64,000 nucleotides of DNA from CAYZFD01 sp964477735 (lineage in GTDB: Bacteria > Bacteroidota > Bacteroidia > Flavobacteriales > Flavobacteriaceae), in the NCBI GenBank assembly GCA_964477735.1, contig CAYZFD010000002.1:1-64000 (forward strand). The letters run 5' to 3'. Under the pieces are notes generated by a model, which was not told the origin of the DNA, did no database searches, and saw nothing but the letters and a program-made list of their open reading frames with translations. The position numbers and the translations under genes were made by a program. Positions 9,713 to 18,730 of the stretch are shown here, in pieces. How positions within the stretch are numbered: position 1 is the first letter of the stretch; the number at the start of each line of letters is the position of its first letter.

Positions 9713-9723
9713 TTAAAGTTCCG

Positions 9724-9731
9724 TATTTTTG
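9724..9731 (+). promoter_or_regulatory. -7 promoter box before the Fur-family gene
   Basis: TATTTTTG matches the flavobacterial TAnnTTTG -7 element and ends 18 bases before ATG 9750. No TTG at the usual distance was found. Confidence 0.45.
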
Positions 9732-9749
9732 TGCCTTGAGCAAGAGCCC

Positions 9750-10193
9750 ATGAGCAATCTGAAAAATCAGGAAACGGTTAAAAATGTATTCATTCAATTT
9801 CTAGATGCGAATGAACACAGAAAAACACCCGAGCGTTTTGCAATTCTCCATGAGATTTATGACAGCAACGAACATTTCGATATCGAAACCCTTTATTTTA
9901 AAATGAAGGACAAAAACTATCGAGTGAGTCGTGCTACACTCTATAACACTATAGAGCTTTTGCTAGAGTGTGGTTTGGTTAGAAAGCATCAGTTTGGGTC
10001 CCATCAATCCTATTACGAGAAGTCGTATTTCGATCGTCAGCACGACCACGTAATCTTAACAGACTCCGGTGAGGTTAAGGAATTTTGTGATCCCAGAATT
10101 CAAGCCATTAAACAATCGATAGAAGAAATTTTCAATATTAATATACACAGCCATTCGCTGTATTTTTACGGAACCAAAAAACAAAACGAATAA
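9750..10193 (+). CDS. Fur-family transcriptional regulator
   Basis: 147 residues from ATG 9750; a GTG frame start at 9729 falls inside a -7 promoter box and is rejected. Winged-helix domain at about 15-90 ([40 protein letters not shown]) and dimerisation/metal region at about 90-147 with [23 protein letters not shown] and EFCDPRI. The histidine-rich site typical of Fur/Zur/PerR is present, but the C-terminal CxxC zinc pairs of many Fur proteins are absent. Iron, zinc or peroxide sensing cannot be separated from sequence. Eight bases before purA, so likely co-transcribed with it; purA is not an obvious target. Confidence 0.9.
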   Translation: MSNLKNQETVKNVFIQFLDANEHRKTPERFAILHEIYDSNEHFDIETLYFKMKDKNYRVSRATLYNTIELLLECGLVRKHQFGSHQSYYEKSYFDRQHDHVILTDSGEVKEFCDPRIQAIKQSIEEIFNINIHSHSLYFYGTKKQNE

Positions 10194-10201
10194 TCAATAT
10201 T

Positions 10202-11473
10202 ATGGCAGTTGACTTGCTATTAGGCCTTCAGTGGGGAGATGAAGGCAAAGGGAAAATTGTGGACGTACTCACAAAAAATTATGATATCATTGCACGATTT
10301 CAAGGAGGGCCAAACGCTGGTCACACACTTGAGTTTGACGGTATCAAACATGTATTACACACAATCCCTTCAGGAATTTTTCACCCCAAATCCCTCAACA
10401 TTGTTGGCAATGGGGTTGTAATAGACCCAGTAATTTTTAAAAAAGAACTCGACAACTTAAGTCCGTTTGGTTTAGACATTCAAAAAAAGCTACTTATCTC
10501 TAGAAAAGCGCATCTGATTTTACCCACACACAGGTTGCTCGATGCCGCCTCAGAGGCCGCTAAAGGTGTCGCAAAAATTGGGTCAACACTCAAAGGAATT
10601 GGTCCAACCTACATGGACAAAACCGGAAGAAACGGCATTCGAGTGGGGGATATTGAACAGCCCGATTGGAAGAAAAAATATCGCGCATTGGCCCGTAAAC
10701 ATGAAGCCATGATTCAGTTTTACAATGTAGAATTGAATTATGATTTAGAGGCATTAGAACATGATTTTTTTGAAGCCATAGAATTCCTCAATAAGTTACA
10801 ACTTATCGATAGTGAACACTATTTACACACAGCCATGCAATCCAACAAAACCATTTTGGCTGAAGGTGCACAAGGATCTTTGCTCGATATAGACTTTGGC
10901 ACCTATCCCTTCGTAACTTCCTCAAACACTACGGCAGCTGGTGCCTGTACTGGTTTAGGGGTTGCGCCTGGAAACATTGGAGAAGTTTATGGTATTTTTA
11001 AAGCCTATACCACCCGTGTTGGCAGTGGGCCTTTCCCAACAGAACTTCACGACAGCATAGGACAAAGAATGCAAAAAGTGGGTCATGAGTTCGGGGCTAC
11101 TACCGGACGATCACGTCGTTGCGGTTGGCTAGATTTGGTTGCCCTAAAATATGCCGTTGAAGTCAATGGTGTAACACAATTGATGATGATGAAGGCCGAT
11201 GTATTGTCTGGTTTTGATGTCCTTAAAGTTTGCACCCACTACAATTATAAAGGAACACAAATAGATCACCTACCCTACTCGATCGAGCCCGAATTTTTAG
11301 AGCCTGTTTACAAAGATTTCGAGGGCTGGGAGGAAGATTTAACAAAAATGACCGATGTAAAGGAATTGCCCAAGCAACTTTTGGATTATATTGATTATAT
11401 CGAAAAAACTTTGTCCACTCCAATCACTCTAGTTTCGGTAGGTCCCGATCGTAAACAAACATTGCTTAGATAG
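10202..11473 (+). CDS. purA: Adenylosuccinate synthase
   Basis: 423 residues, normal length. Joins IMP and aspartate with GTP to form adenylosuccinate, the first committed step to AMP. Signatures: LGLQWGDEGKGKIVD at the N-terminus, FQGGPNAGHTLEF with the catalytic histidine, GSTLKGIGPTYMDK, EGAQGSLLDIDFGTYPFVTSS and TTGRSRRCGWLDLVAL. Starts at ATG 10202, eight bases after the Fur-family gene. GuaA (53833-55359) in this window makes the other purine branch from IMP. No oddities. Confidence 0.97.
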   Translation: MAVDLLLGLQWGDEGKGKIVDVLTKNYDIIARFQGGPNAGHTLEFDGIKHVLHTIPSGIFHPKSLNIVGNGVVIDPVIFKKELDNLSPFGLDIQKKLLISRKAHLILPTHRLLDAASEAAKGVAKIGSTLKGIGPTYMDKTGRNGIRVGDIEQPDWKKKYRALARKHEAMIQFYNVELNYDLEALEHDFFEAIEFLNKLQLIDSEHYLHTAMQSNKTILAEGAQGSLLDIDFGTYPFVTSSNTTAAGACTGLGVAPGNIGEVYGIFKAYTTRVGSGPFPTELHDSIGQRMQKVGHEFGATTGRSRRCGWLDLVALKYAVEVNGVTQLMMMKADVLSGFDVLKVCTHYNYKGTQIDHLPYSIEPEFLEPVYKDFEGWEEDLTKMTDVKELPKQLLDYIDYIEKTLSTPITLVSVGPDRKQTLLR

Positions 11474-11491
11474 GTCTAGCTTAAAAAGCGC

Positions 11492-11499
11492 TATTTTTG
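11492..11499 (+). promoter_or_regulatory. -7 promoter box before the OstA-like gene
   Basis: TATTTTTG ends 16 bases before the GTG start at 11516, in the short gap after purA. Fits TAnnTTTG; the nearest upstream TTG is 27 bases away, outside the usual range. Confidence 0.4.
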
Positions 11500-11515
11500 A
11501 ACAAATTTCTTTCTG

Positions 11516-13297
11516 GTGAAAAAGTTTTTAGTTAGCGTGTTTTTTTTCCTTCAAGGAATACTTTTTGGCTATGCCCAACAAACCACAGCCATTGAAATTC
11601 GCCAGTCTGGATCTTTCAATATGGATGAAGCCAAATATCCTGGCGCCAACATTCTAAGCCGAAATGAAAAAACTCGAGTTTACCTTTTTCATGAAGGCAT
11701 GGACATCTATGCCGATCGTGCAATTTTCTATAAACAACAAAACTTCTTTAAAGCCTATGGCCATGTGCAAATTCGACAAGGCGACACCCTAAAACTCGAT
11801 AGTGACTATATTGAATATGATGGAAACTTAAAACTCGCCAAATCTAAAATAAACGTACGCCTCGAAAACAAGCAAATGGTACTCACCACCGATAGCCTAA
11901 ACTATGATCGTAACCTCGAACAGGCCTTTTACAGCACTCCTGGAACAGTGAAAGACAGTCTAACGACCATTGAAAGTTTGTCTGGACGGTTTTACAGCAA
12001 GCAAAATAAATACCGCTTCAAAAAACAAGTGAAAATTATTCACCCCGATTATGTGGTCACTTCCGACCAATTAGATTATTACACTGATTCTGACTACGCC
12101 TTTTTCTACGGCCCCACAACCATTGTGGGTGAAGACTATGACATTTTTTGTAAGAGAGGTTTTTATGATACTCGAAACAAGAGAGGTTTTTTTGTAAAAG
12201 ATGCCGAAATCAACTATAATTTTAGATTGATTGAAGGTGATAGTCTATATTTTGATAACCATTTATCCTATGCTGCTGCCACAAACAACATTAAATTAAC
12301 GGACACACTAAACAACTCTATTATTAGAGGGCATTATGCCGAAGTTTTCAAAGAAAAGGACTCCGCCATTATCACCAAAAAAGCACTAGCCATTAATTTG
12401 GTTGAAAAGGACTCCCTCTATATCCATGCCGATACTTTGATAGCCACAGGCAAACCAGAAGATAGGATCATTCGAGGCTATTATGACGTTCGGATTTTTG
12501 GAAAAACACTCAGCGGAAGAGCAGATTCGGTACATGTCAACAAAAAAACAGGGCTAACACAACTGCTGCGTAAGCCGCTTACCAAAAGGCAAAGACAAAT
12601 TTTAACCCCTTCAGAAATCGCAGCCATCAACCCTGTGCTTTGGTCTGGGGGTAGCCAGTTGTTGGGCGATGTTGTCCACCTCATCTCAGACACAATTACC
12701 CAAGAATTGGACTCTTTGAAAATTTTAAACAACGCTTTTGTAATTGAAAAAGACACTTTAGGCAAAGACAATTACAACCAAGTCAAAGGCATTTTCCTCA
12801 ATGGAAAATTTGAAAACAACAGGCTTAAAATTATTGACATTGTAAAAAACACAGAGATGATATACTATCTCTACGAAGAAAGCAGTTCAGAAATGATCGG
12901 AATTGACAAAGCCATTTGCAGTGCCCTTCGAATGGAATTAAACAACAATGCTATTGAAGTCATTACTTTTTTCACTAAACCAGAAGGCACCATCTACCCT
13001 GAGGCTGATTTGCCCATTAGCGAACGTAAACTTATAGGTTTTCAATGGAGAGACGCTGATCAAATAAACTCGGTTGACGATCTTTTTAGTCCTGCTGACA
13101 AAGCCCTAAAACTGATTCCAATTAAAGGAATTGTTATGCCTCTCGATGACGAAGAAACCCTACAGATGCCAAGCAATGGAAACCCTCCTTCTAAGAAATC
13201 TACCAATACTAAACCAAAGCCAATTGCAGCCCCATTACCAATCTTGAAAACCTCAAAAACCCCCTCAAGAAATCGTCTAAGCAAAATCCCTAAATGA
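11516..13297 (+). CDS. OstA-like (LptA/LptD N-domain) LPS transport protein
   Basis: 593 residues, GTG start at 11516, immediately followed by a signal peptide (MKKFLVSVFFFLQGILFGYAQ). The body is a run of beta-rich OstA repeats, each built around a strand such as IYADRAIFYKQQNFFKAYGHVQI or VTSDQLDYYTDSDYAFFYG, as in the periplasmic jelly-roll of LptA/LptC/LptD. It should bridge the periplasm and pass lipopolysaccharide to the outer membrane; the Bacteroidetes form is longer than the proteobacterial LptA of about 185 residues. The C-terminus (about 545-593) is a low-complexity Pro/Lys/Ser tail. The stop overlaps the next ATG by four bases (ATGA), coupling it to a class III aminotransferase. 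Confidence 0.85.
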   Translation: MKKFLVSVFFFLQGILFGYAQQTTAIEIRQSGSFNMDEAKYPGANILSRNEKTRVYLFHEGMDIYADRAIFYKQQNFFKAYGHVQIRQGDTLKLDSDYIEYDGNLKLAKSKINVRLENKQMVLTTDSLNYDRNLEQAFYSTPGTVKDSLTTIESLSGRFYSKQNKYRFKKQVKIIHPDYVVTSDQLDYYTDSDYAFFYGPTTIVGEDYDIFCKRGFYDTRNKRGFFVKDAEINYNFRLIEGDSLYFDNHLSYAAATNNIKLTDTLNNSIIRGHYAEVFKEKDSAIITKKALAINLVEKDSLYIHADTLIATGKPEDRIIRGYYDVRIFGKTLSGRADSVHVNKKTGLTQLLRKPLTKRQRQILTPSEIAAINPVLWSGGSQLLGDVVHLISDTITQELDSLKILNNAFVIEKDTLGKDNYNQVKGIFLNGKFENNRLKIIDIVKNTEMIYYLYEESSSEMIGIDKAICSALRMELNNNAIEVITFFTKPEGTIYPEADLPISERKLIGFQWRDADQINSVDDLFSPADKALKLIPIKGIVMPLDDEETLQMPSNGNPPSKKSTNTKPKPIAAPLPILKTSKTPSRNRLSKIPK

Positions 13298-14499
13298 GCA
13301 AACTAGAAGAATACTTTTTTGCGCATCAGGCACAAACAACCCCCCATCCGTTGGGCAAAACAATCGTTTCGGCCGAAGGCTCCTATATCATTGATGCTGA
13401 AGGGAAGAAATATTTAGATTTTGTAGCAGGCGTTTCGGCCTGCAGTTTAGGTCATCGACCCAATAAAGTGGTGAAGGCCGTGCAACAACAGCTCGAAAGT
13501 TATTGGCATGTTATGGTTTATGGCGAGTTCATTCAAGAACCTGTTGTTCAGCTCACAAGACTCTTGGCCACACATCTACCCTCGAAATTAGAAACTACCT
13601 ACCTGACCAATTCAGGCACAGAAGCCATCGAAGGTGCTATGAAATTGGCCAAACGTGTCACAGGTCGACCAAAAATTGTGGCCGCCAAAAATGCCTATCA
13701 TGGCAACACTCAGGGAAGCATGAGTGTTTTGGGCGTTGAAAATCGAATCAGTGGCTATAGACCTTTGCTGCCCGGGATATCCTTTATAGAATTTAATAAG
13801 TCCTCTGACTTAAATCAAATCGATCGGCAAACAGCCGCAGTTATACTCGAAACCATTCAAGGAGGCGCAGGTTTTATTGTGCCCCAATTCGATTATCTTC
13901 AAAAAGTAAGAGCCCGATGCAACGAAGTGGGTGCCTTGCTGATATTAGACGAAATTCAACCTGGAATAGGACGAACAGGCAAAATGTTCGCCTTCGAACA
14001 CTTTGGAATTGAACCCGATATTGTTGTTATGGGGAAAGGGCTTGGTGGCGGTTTTCCGATTGGTGCTTTTAGTGCCTCTGCAACACATATGAAATTACTT
14101 CAACATCATCCAAAACTTGGACATATCACCACATTTGGAGGACATCCTGTCATTGCAGCTGCAGCTAAAGCTACTTTAGAAACAATTGTCGAAGAAAACC
14201 TCATGCTCAAAGCCCTAGAAAAAGAAGGTATTATAAGAGGACTATTGACACACCCGCTCATTAGAGAAATTCGAGGCAAAGGGCTCATGCTTGCACTCAT
14301 GCTTCCCGATGCGGAGATCGCCAACAAACTCGTTCACAAATGCATGGACAAAGGATTGATCTTGTTTTGGCTTTTGTTCGAAACAAAGGCTGTTCGAATC
14401 ACACCACCCCTCACCATTTCAGTTGAAGAAATCCAAAAGGGTTGTCGTATTATTCTTGAAACACTCAACGAAATTCATAACGAAAAAAATGTTGATTAG
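13294..14499 (+). CDS. Class III aminotransferase (acetylornithine/GABA-type fold)
   Basis: 401 residues. PLP enzyme related to ArgD, GabT and RocD. Seen: FVAGVSACSLGHRP, TNSGTEAIEGAMKLA, AYHGNTQGSMS, LILDEIQPGIGRTGK and the PLP lysine in VVMGKGLGGGFPIGAF (K248), then TTFGGHPV. It carries GIGRTGKMFAFEHF but not the Cys-rich insert of the rocD paralogue at 4400-5686. The substrate is not determined; no arg genes are adjacent, so a generic aspartate aminotransferase family label is safest. It overlaps the OstA-like gene by ATGA, so it is translated from the same mRNA without any obvious functional link. Confidence 0.88.
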   Translation: MSKLEEYFFAHQAQTTPHPLGKTIVSAEGSYIIDAEGKKYLDFVAGVSACSLGHRPNKVVKAVQQQLESYWHVMVYGEFIQEPVVQLTRLLATHLPSKLETTYLTNSGTEAIEGAMKLAKRVTGRPKIVAAKNAYHGNTQGSMSVLGVENRISGYRPLLPGISFIEFNKSSDLNQIDRQTAAVILETIQGGAGFIVPQFDYLQKVRARCNEVGALLILDEIQPGIGRTGKMFAFEHFGIEPDIVVMGKGLGGGFPIGAFSASATHMKLLQHHPKLGHITTFGGHPVIAAAAKATLETIVEENLMLKALEKEGIIRGLLTHPLIREIRGKGLMLALMLPDAEIANKLVHKCMDKGLILFWLLFETKAVRITPPLTISVEEIQKGCRIILETLNEIHNEKNVD

Positions 14500-14574
14500 T
14501 TTGTTGAAAAAACCTAGAACCAAAACAGCATTTTAAAACAAATTGGTCTAACTTTATAAGTATCAAGTTCATTC

Positions 14575-15975
14575 ATGGATCTAAATTCTGAAAGAAGCAT
14601 AGAAACAATTGTTAGGCGTTTTGAAAAAATGCTCAAAACCAACGAAGTTTTATACTTCGATTCGGAAGATTTTATTCGAATAATTGAATATTATTTAGAT
14701 TCGGGTCAACAACAAAAGACCATCCAAGCCATTAATATTGGTAGCAATCAACACCCCTATTCCTATGATATCAAAATATTAGGAATTGAATTTTATGTAG
14801 GTGAAAACAAGCTCAACAAAGCCATCGCTTTGCTCGAAGAATTAGAAGGCGTTTCAGAAGTAGCCGAGGACTACCATGTGCAAAAAGCTGCTATTTTATC
14901 AAAGCAAAACAAACACCTCGAGGCTATCGAAGAACTCAACAAGGCTTTGGCCTGCACGTCTTTTCCAGAGACCATGTATTACCAAATGGCTATGGAATAT
15001 TTGTTTTTAGACAATTTTTTGATGGCCAAAGATTTTTTCATTAAAAGTCTAAATTCTGACAATCAAGATGTTGGAGCCTTATACAACGTCATTTATTGCT
15101 TTGAATCCCTTGACGATCACCAAGGGGCAATCTATTTTTTGGGTGATTTTATAGACAAAAACCCCTACAACGAAATTGCTTGGCACCAATTGGGAAAACA
15201 ATACATGGCCCTTGACAAGTTTGAAGAAGCTGTGGCTGCCTTCGATTTTGCAATTATCAGTGATGACTCGTTTGTTGGTGCCTATATTGAAATGGGTAAA
15301 GCTTTAGAAAAATTAGGACAACTCAATCGAGCCATAGAACAATATCAAAGCTCATTAGAGATTGAAGATCCAACGGCCTTTGCCTTACTGCGAATAGGCG
15401 CTTGTCACCAAGAATTAGGCAATGATTTACTGGCATTAAAGTTTTACAAAAAAGCCGTTCATGAAGATCCCCTTTTCGAAAAAGGCTGGATCGCCATCGT
15501 TGATTACTTTATGGCACAAAAGGCATACGTGAAAGCTTTATATTATTTAAAAAAAGCACTTCAAATTGACAATACCAACATTGTACTTTGGAAAAAAATG
15601 GCACATTGCAACAATGCCTTATCCTTTTTTGAAGAAGCTGATTTGGCCTATAAAGAATTGATTGATTTAGGCTGTCATGAATATCAAATATGGTTAGAAT
15701 GGGTCGAAACCCTGCGTGCAATGGGAGAAACAAAACGTGCTATAGAGGTTTTGCACAAAGCCCTGTTGTCGTTTCCAAAATCATCTGAAATCCAGTATCT
15801 ATTATCGGGTCTTTATTACCAATCAAAACAACATTTAAAAGGAATCTTATATTTAAAAAATGCCTACAAATTAAACCCCAAACAATTTGCACATTATTCT
15901 AGCGCATTTCCTATAATGTCTGAATCGAACTTTCAACTAAAATCAGCCAAAGACACGACCAGCAAACTCGATTGA
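14575..15975 (+). CDS. Tetratricopeptide-repeat protein
   Basis: 466 residues without signal peptide or membrane segment, so cytoplasmic. From about residue 80 onward it is built of consecutive 34-residue helical hairpins with TPR spacing, for example AWHQLGKQYMALDKFEEAV, IEMGKALEKLGQLNRAIEQY and RIGACHQELGNDLLALKFY, about ten repeats in all. TPR proteins are protein-binding scaffolds; the partner is unknown. Close orthologues next to DUF368 genes would suggest an envelope connection, but that is inference. The ATG at 14575 follows 75 bases of intergenic DNA. A -7 box for the next gene lies past its last codons. Confidence 0.85.
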   Translation: MDLNSERSIETIVRRFEKMLKTNEVLYFDSEDFIRIIEYYLDSGQQQKTIQAINIGSNQHPYSYDIKILGIEFYVGENKLNKAIALLEELEGVSEVAEDYHVQKAAILSKQNKHLEAIEELNKALACTSFPETMYYQMAMEYLFLDNFLMAKDFFIKSLNSDNQDVGALYNVIYCFESLDDHQGAIYFLGDFIDKNPYNEIAWHQLGKQYMALDKFEEAVAAFDFAIISDDSFVGAYIEMGKALEKLGQLNRAIEQYQSSLEIEDPTAFALLRIGACHQELGNDLLALKFYKKAVHEDPLFEKGWIAIVDYFMAQKAYVKALYYLKKALQIDNTNIVLWKKMAHCNNALSFFEEADLAYKELIDLGCHEYQIWLEWVETLRAMGETKRAIEVLHKALLSFPKSSEIQYLLSGLYYQSKQHLKGILYLKNAYKLNPKQFAHYSSAFPIMSESNFQLKSAKDTTSKLD

Positions 15976-15982
15976 TTTTGAG

Positions 15983-15990
15983 TATCTTTG
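15983..15990 (+). promoter_or_regulatory. -7 box five bases before first DUF368 start
   Basis: TATCTTTG matches TAnnTTTG and ends five bases before ATG 15996, so transcription would begin at or next to the start codon (leaderless). It lies just after the stop of the TPR gene. Confidence 0.5.
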
Positions 15991-15995
15991 TGAGT

Positions 15996-16937
15996 ATGAT
16001 CACCCAATCTAAAAACAAGTTTTTTTTGTATTTAAAGGGCATAGCTATGGGCATTGCCGACTTAATCCCTGGGGTTTCTGGAGGCACTTTGGCGCTCATT
16101 ACAGGGATTTATGAAGAACTGATACATTCAATTTCCGGTATAGGAGTCCACACACTAAAGCTATTAGTAAAAGGTAAGTGGAAAGCCGCTTGGCAGCAAG
16201 CCAATGGATCTTTCCTGCTGCCCTTATTAACAGGCATTGCCACAAGTTTACTCTTGCTTAGCCAAGGAATTCGGAAACTCTTAATCCTATATCCGATTTT
16301 GCTTTGGGCCTTCTTTTTTGGGTTGATTTTGGCCAGTTGTGTCATGCTGATTCAGCAAATCGAGGGCAAACATCCTAGGCTTTGGGGAGCATTTATCATG
16401 GGGGCAATTATCGCCTTTGCCATCACCATCATCAACCCAATTCAAACAGAAATCGGTGGCTTATACCTCTTCATTTGTGGACTTTTAGCTATAGTGGCCA
16501 TGATATTACCAGGGATTTCAGGGGCTTTCATTCTGTTGCTATTGGGTGCCTATGAGGAAGCCCTGAAGATTATCAACCAAATGTTACACCTCGATGGGAT
16601 TGGATTCAAAAAGGCTGCGATTCTTGCTGCAGGTGCTTTGGTGGGGTTGAAAGTTTTTTCCTCCTCCCTACATTGGATTTTAAAACATCACAAAAACCGA
16701 GCAATGGCTTTTTTGACGGGCGTGATGGCAGGGTCGCTCAACAAAGTTTGGCCGTGGAAAACAGTTATACAATGGCGTACAAATAGCGAAGGTATCCAAG
16801 TGCCTTTGATAGAAAAAAGTGTATGGCCCACGGCATTCGATGGAGATCCTCAAATCATCTCAGCCATTTGCATGGCGTTGGTGGGGGCATCGATTTTGTA
16901 TTTGTTGCATTACGCTTCGAAAAAACATCAAGCATGA
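15996..16937 (+). CDS. DUF368 membrane protein, first tandem copy (undecaprenyl-phosphate translocase family)
   Basis: 313 residues from ATG 15996; an in-frame TTG at 15972 lies upstream of the -7 box and is rejected. Polytopic, about eight hydrophobic segments. Two related half-motifs are visible: IPGVSGGTLALITGIYEELI (about 27-46) and LPGISGAFILLLLGAYEEAL (about 178-197), the inverted-repeat signature of DUF368. Members of this family (PopT) have been reported to carry undecaprenyl phosphate back across the membrane for reuse in wall and glycan synthesis; that role here is inferred by family. The stop overlaps the start of the second DUF368 gene (ATGA). Confidence 0.85.
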   Translation: MITQSKNKFFLYLKGIAMGIADLIPGVSGGTLALITGIYEELIHSISGIGVHTLKLLVKGKWKAAWQQANGSFLLPLLTGIATSLLLLSQGIRKLLILYPILLWAFFFGLILASCVMLIQQIEGKHPRLWGAFIMGAIIAFAITIINPIQTEIGGLYLFICGLLAIVAMILPGISGAFILLLLGAYEEALKIINQMLHLDGIGFKKAAILAAGALVGLKVFSSSLHWILKHHKNRAMAFLTGVMAGSLNKVWPWKTVIQWRTNSEGIQVPLIEKSVWPTAFDGDPQIISAICMALVGASILYLLHYASKKHQA

Positions 16938-17944
16938 TCTTTGAAAATCGAACACCAATAGACCGATTTTTTTTAGTTTTAAAGGGTATTGCCATGGGTG
17001 CCGCTAATAAAGTGCCTGGAGTATCGGGCGGAATTGTAGCCATTGCGGCAGGCTTCTATGAAGAGTTTATATATTCCTTAAAAAAAATAAATCAAAAAGC
17101 ATTAAAGCTCCTGATTTCTTGTCGATTTTCATTGTTTTACAACTACATCAACGGACGATTTTTGGGGTTGCTGTTTCTTGGCATGATCATCAGTTATTTT
17201 AGTGTTTCAAAGCTTCTCGATTTTGCACTCGAAAAACACGAAACATTAGTTTGGGGTGTTTTTTTTGGAATGATTTTAGGGTCTGCATTGTGCCTTATCA
17301 AATATTTTGAGAAATGGAACTATACCAATATTGTTTGGTCTTTTCTTGGGTTTTCATTTGGAGTTGCTATCAGTATGCTGAATCCTGCTACTGGAAACGA
17401 CCATTTGGGTTTTGTGTTTTTTTGTGGAGTGATTAGCATAACAGGCATGACATTGCCTGGCTTGTCAGGATCATTTCTCCTCATGTTGTTAGGCAACTAT
17501 GTGCTTTTGCTGGTAGATGCTGTGAATGCAGTTTATGATAGCCTGAAAGATTTGTTCACAGGGAATATTTCTCAAATTTTTCATCCCGACCGTAAACGCC
17601 TGTTGGTAGTGATGGCTGTTTTCAGTTTAGGTTCTCTAACGGGTTTGGTTATTTTTTCACACATCCTAAGTTATGTCCTCGAACGCTTTAAACTCCAAAC
17701 CAACGCACTTCTGATTGGCTTTGTAATGGGATCTTTAGGCATGGTTTGGCCTTGGAAAAAAACGGTGTATTTGAAAGGCCTAGATGGAGAATTTCGCCTA
17801 GATTCATCTGGGAAATTAATTGTGGAAAAATTCTCACGATATTGGCCTGATCTAGCGAGCCAGCAAAACTGGTGGGTTGTTTTGGCTATTTTAGTGGGCT
17901 TGTTTATTGTGATAGGACTATATGAATATGGAAAATCAAAATAA
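16934..17944 (+). CDS. DUF368 membrane protein, second tandem copy
   Basis: 336 residues from ATG 16934, which overlaps the stop of its paralogue by four bases; the frame stays open further upstream but inside the first copy. Polytopic. The first half-motif is kept (VPGVSGGIVAIAAGFYEEFI, about 28-47) but the second has diverged: LPGLSGSFLLMLLGNYVLLL lacks the acidic YEE found in the first copy. The two proteins share the order of motifs but differ in loops and length, so this is an old duplication. It may be specialised for a different lipid phosphate, or the two may work as a pair. The aroE frame begins inside its last codons. Confidence 0.83.
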   Translation: MIFENRTPIDRFFLVLKGIAMGAANKVPGVSGGIVAIAAGFYEEFIYSLKKINQKALKLLISCRFSLFYNYINGRFLGLLFLGMIISYFSVSKLLDFALEKHETLVWGVFFGMILGSALCLIKYFEKWNYTNIVWSFLGFSFGVAISMLNPATGNDHLGFVFFCGVISITGMTLPGLSGSFLLMLLGNYVLLLVDAVNAVYDSLKDLFTGNISQIFHPDRKRLLVVMAVFSLGSLTGLVIFSHILSYVLERFKLQTNALLIGFVMGSLGMVWPWKKTVYLKGLDGEFRLDSSGKLIVEKFSRYWPDLASQQNWWVVLAILVGLFIVIGLYEYGKSK

Positions 17945-18680
17945 ATTATTTGGACTACTAGGCAGAAACATTGCCTACTCATTTTCAAGGGGTTACTTTA
18001 CGGAAAAATTTAATCATCTTGGATTAGAACACTGCCGTTATATCAATTTTGACCTTCCCAATTTAGAGAGCTTTAAAGCTCTGTGGGATAACCCTTCATT
18101 AGTTGGCATGAACGTCACCATACCCTATAAGCAGGAGGTAATTTCGCATCTAGACCAACTCGATGAAACGGCTGCAGAAATTGGCGCTGTGAACACCATA
18201 AAAAAACTTCAGGACGGACAACTGAAGGGCTACAATACTGACTGTATTGGTTTTGAAAACGCATTAAAACCATTGCTGACAAAGGATCACAAAAAAAGCT
18301 TGATTTTGGGTTCTGGCGGAGCTTCTAAGGCTGTGATTTATGTCCTTCAAAAATTAGGCATTTCATGTCAGGTTGTTTCAAGAACACCCTCAGAGGGCAA
18401 ATGGACCTATGATCAGCTCACTCCTGAGCAAATAGAGGAACATCTACTCATCGTGAATTGCTCACCTGTGGGCACTCATCCGAAAATTGAGGACAAACCC
18501 AAGCTACCCTACGAAAACGTAGGTGAGCACCATCTGTTTTTTGATCTAATTTACAACCCACCCGAAACAGCCTTTTTAAAAGCGGCGAAAGCCAAAGGCG
18601 CCAAAACAGCCAGCGGATTGGCCATGCTTGAAGGACAGGCGGAAGCCGCCTGGAGCTTGTGGAATGCCCAACCATTTTAA
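17922..18680 (+). CDS. aroE: Shikimate dehydrogenase
   Basis: 252 residues. NADP-dependent reduction of 3-dehydroshikimate to shikimate in aromatic amino acid synthesis. Substrate-site residues are visible: IAYSFSRGYF, NVTIPYKQEVI with the catalytic lysine, DQLDETAAEIGAVNTI and YNTDCIGF. The nucleotide-binding glycine loop is LILGSGGASKAVIYVL (about 125-140), and the C-terminal GLAMLEGQAEAAWSLW is typical. Start is ATG 17922 or 17928; both lie inside the preceding DUF368 gene, giving an overlap of 17-23 bases, so expression is probably coupled. No oddities. Confidence 0.93.
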   Translation: MNMENQNKLFGLLGRNIAYSFSRGYFTEKFNHLGLEHCRYINFDLPNLESFKALWDNPSLVGMNVTIPYKQEVISHLDQLDETAAEIGAVNTIKKLQDGQLKGYNTDCIGFENALKPLLTKDHKKSLILGSGGASKAVIYVLQKLGISCQVVSRTPSEGKWTYDQLTPEQIEEHLLIVNCSPVGTHPKIEDKPKLPYENVGEHHLFFDLIYNPPETAFLKAAKAKGAKTASGLAMLEGQAEAAWSLWNAQPF

Positions 18681-18730
18681 AATCTCGAAATAATTGTTAT
18701 ATTCGAAGTGTATTATAAAATTCCATCAAA

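Noticed and set aside
13294..14499. Calling the class III aminotransferase argD or gabT
   Set aside because: Key residues do not separate substrate types and no arg or gab neighbours are present.
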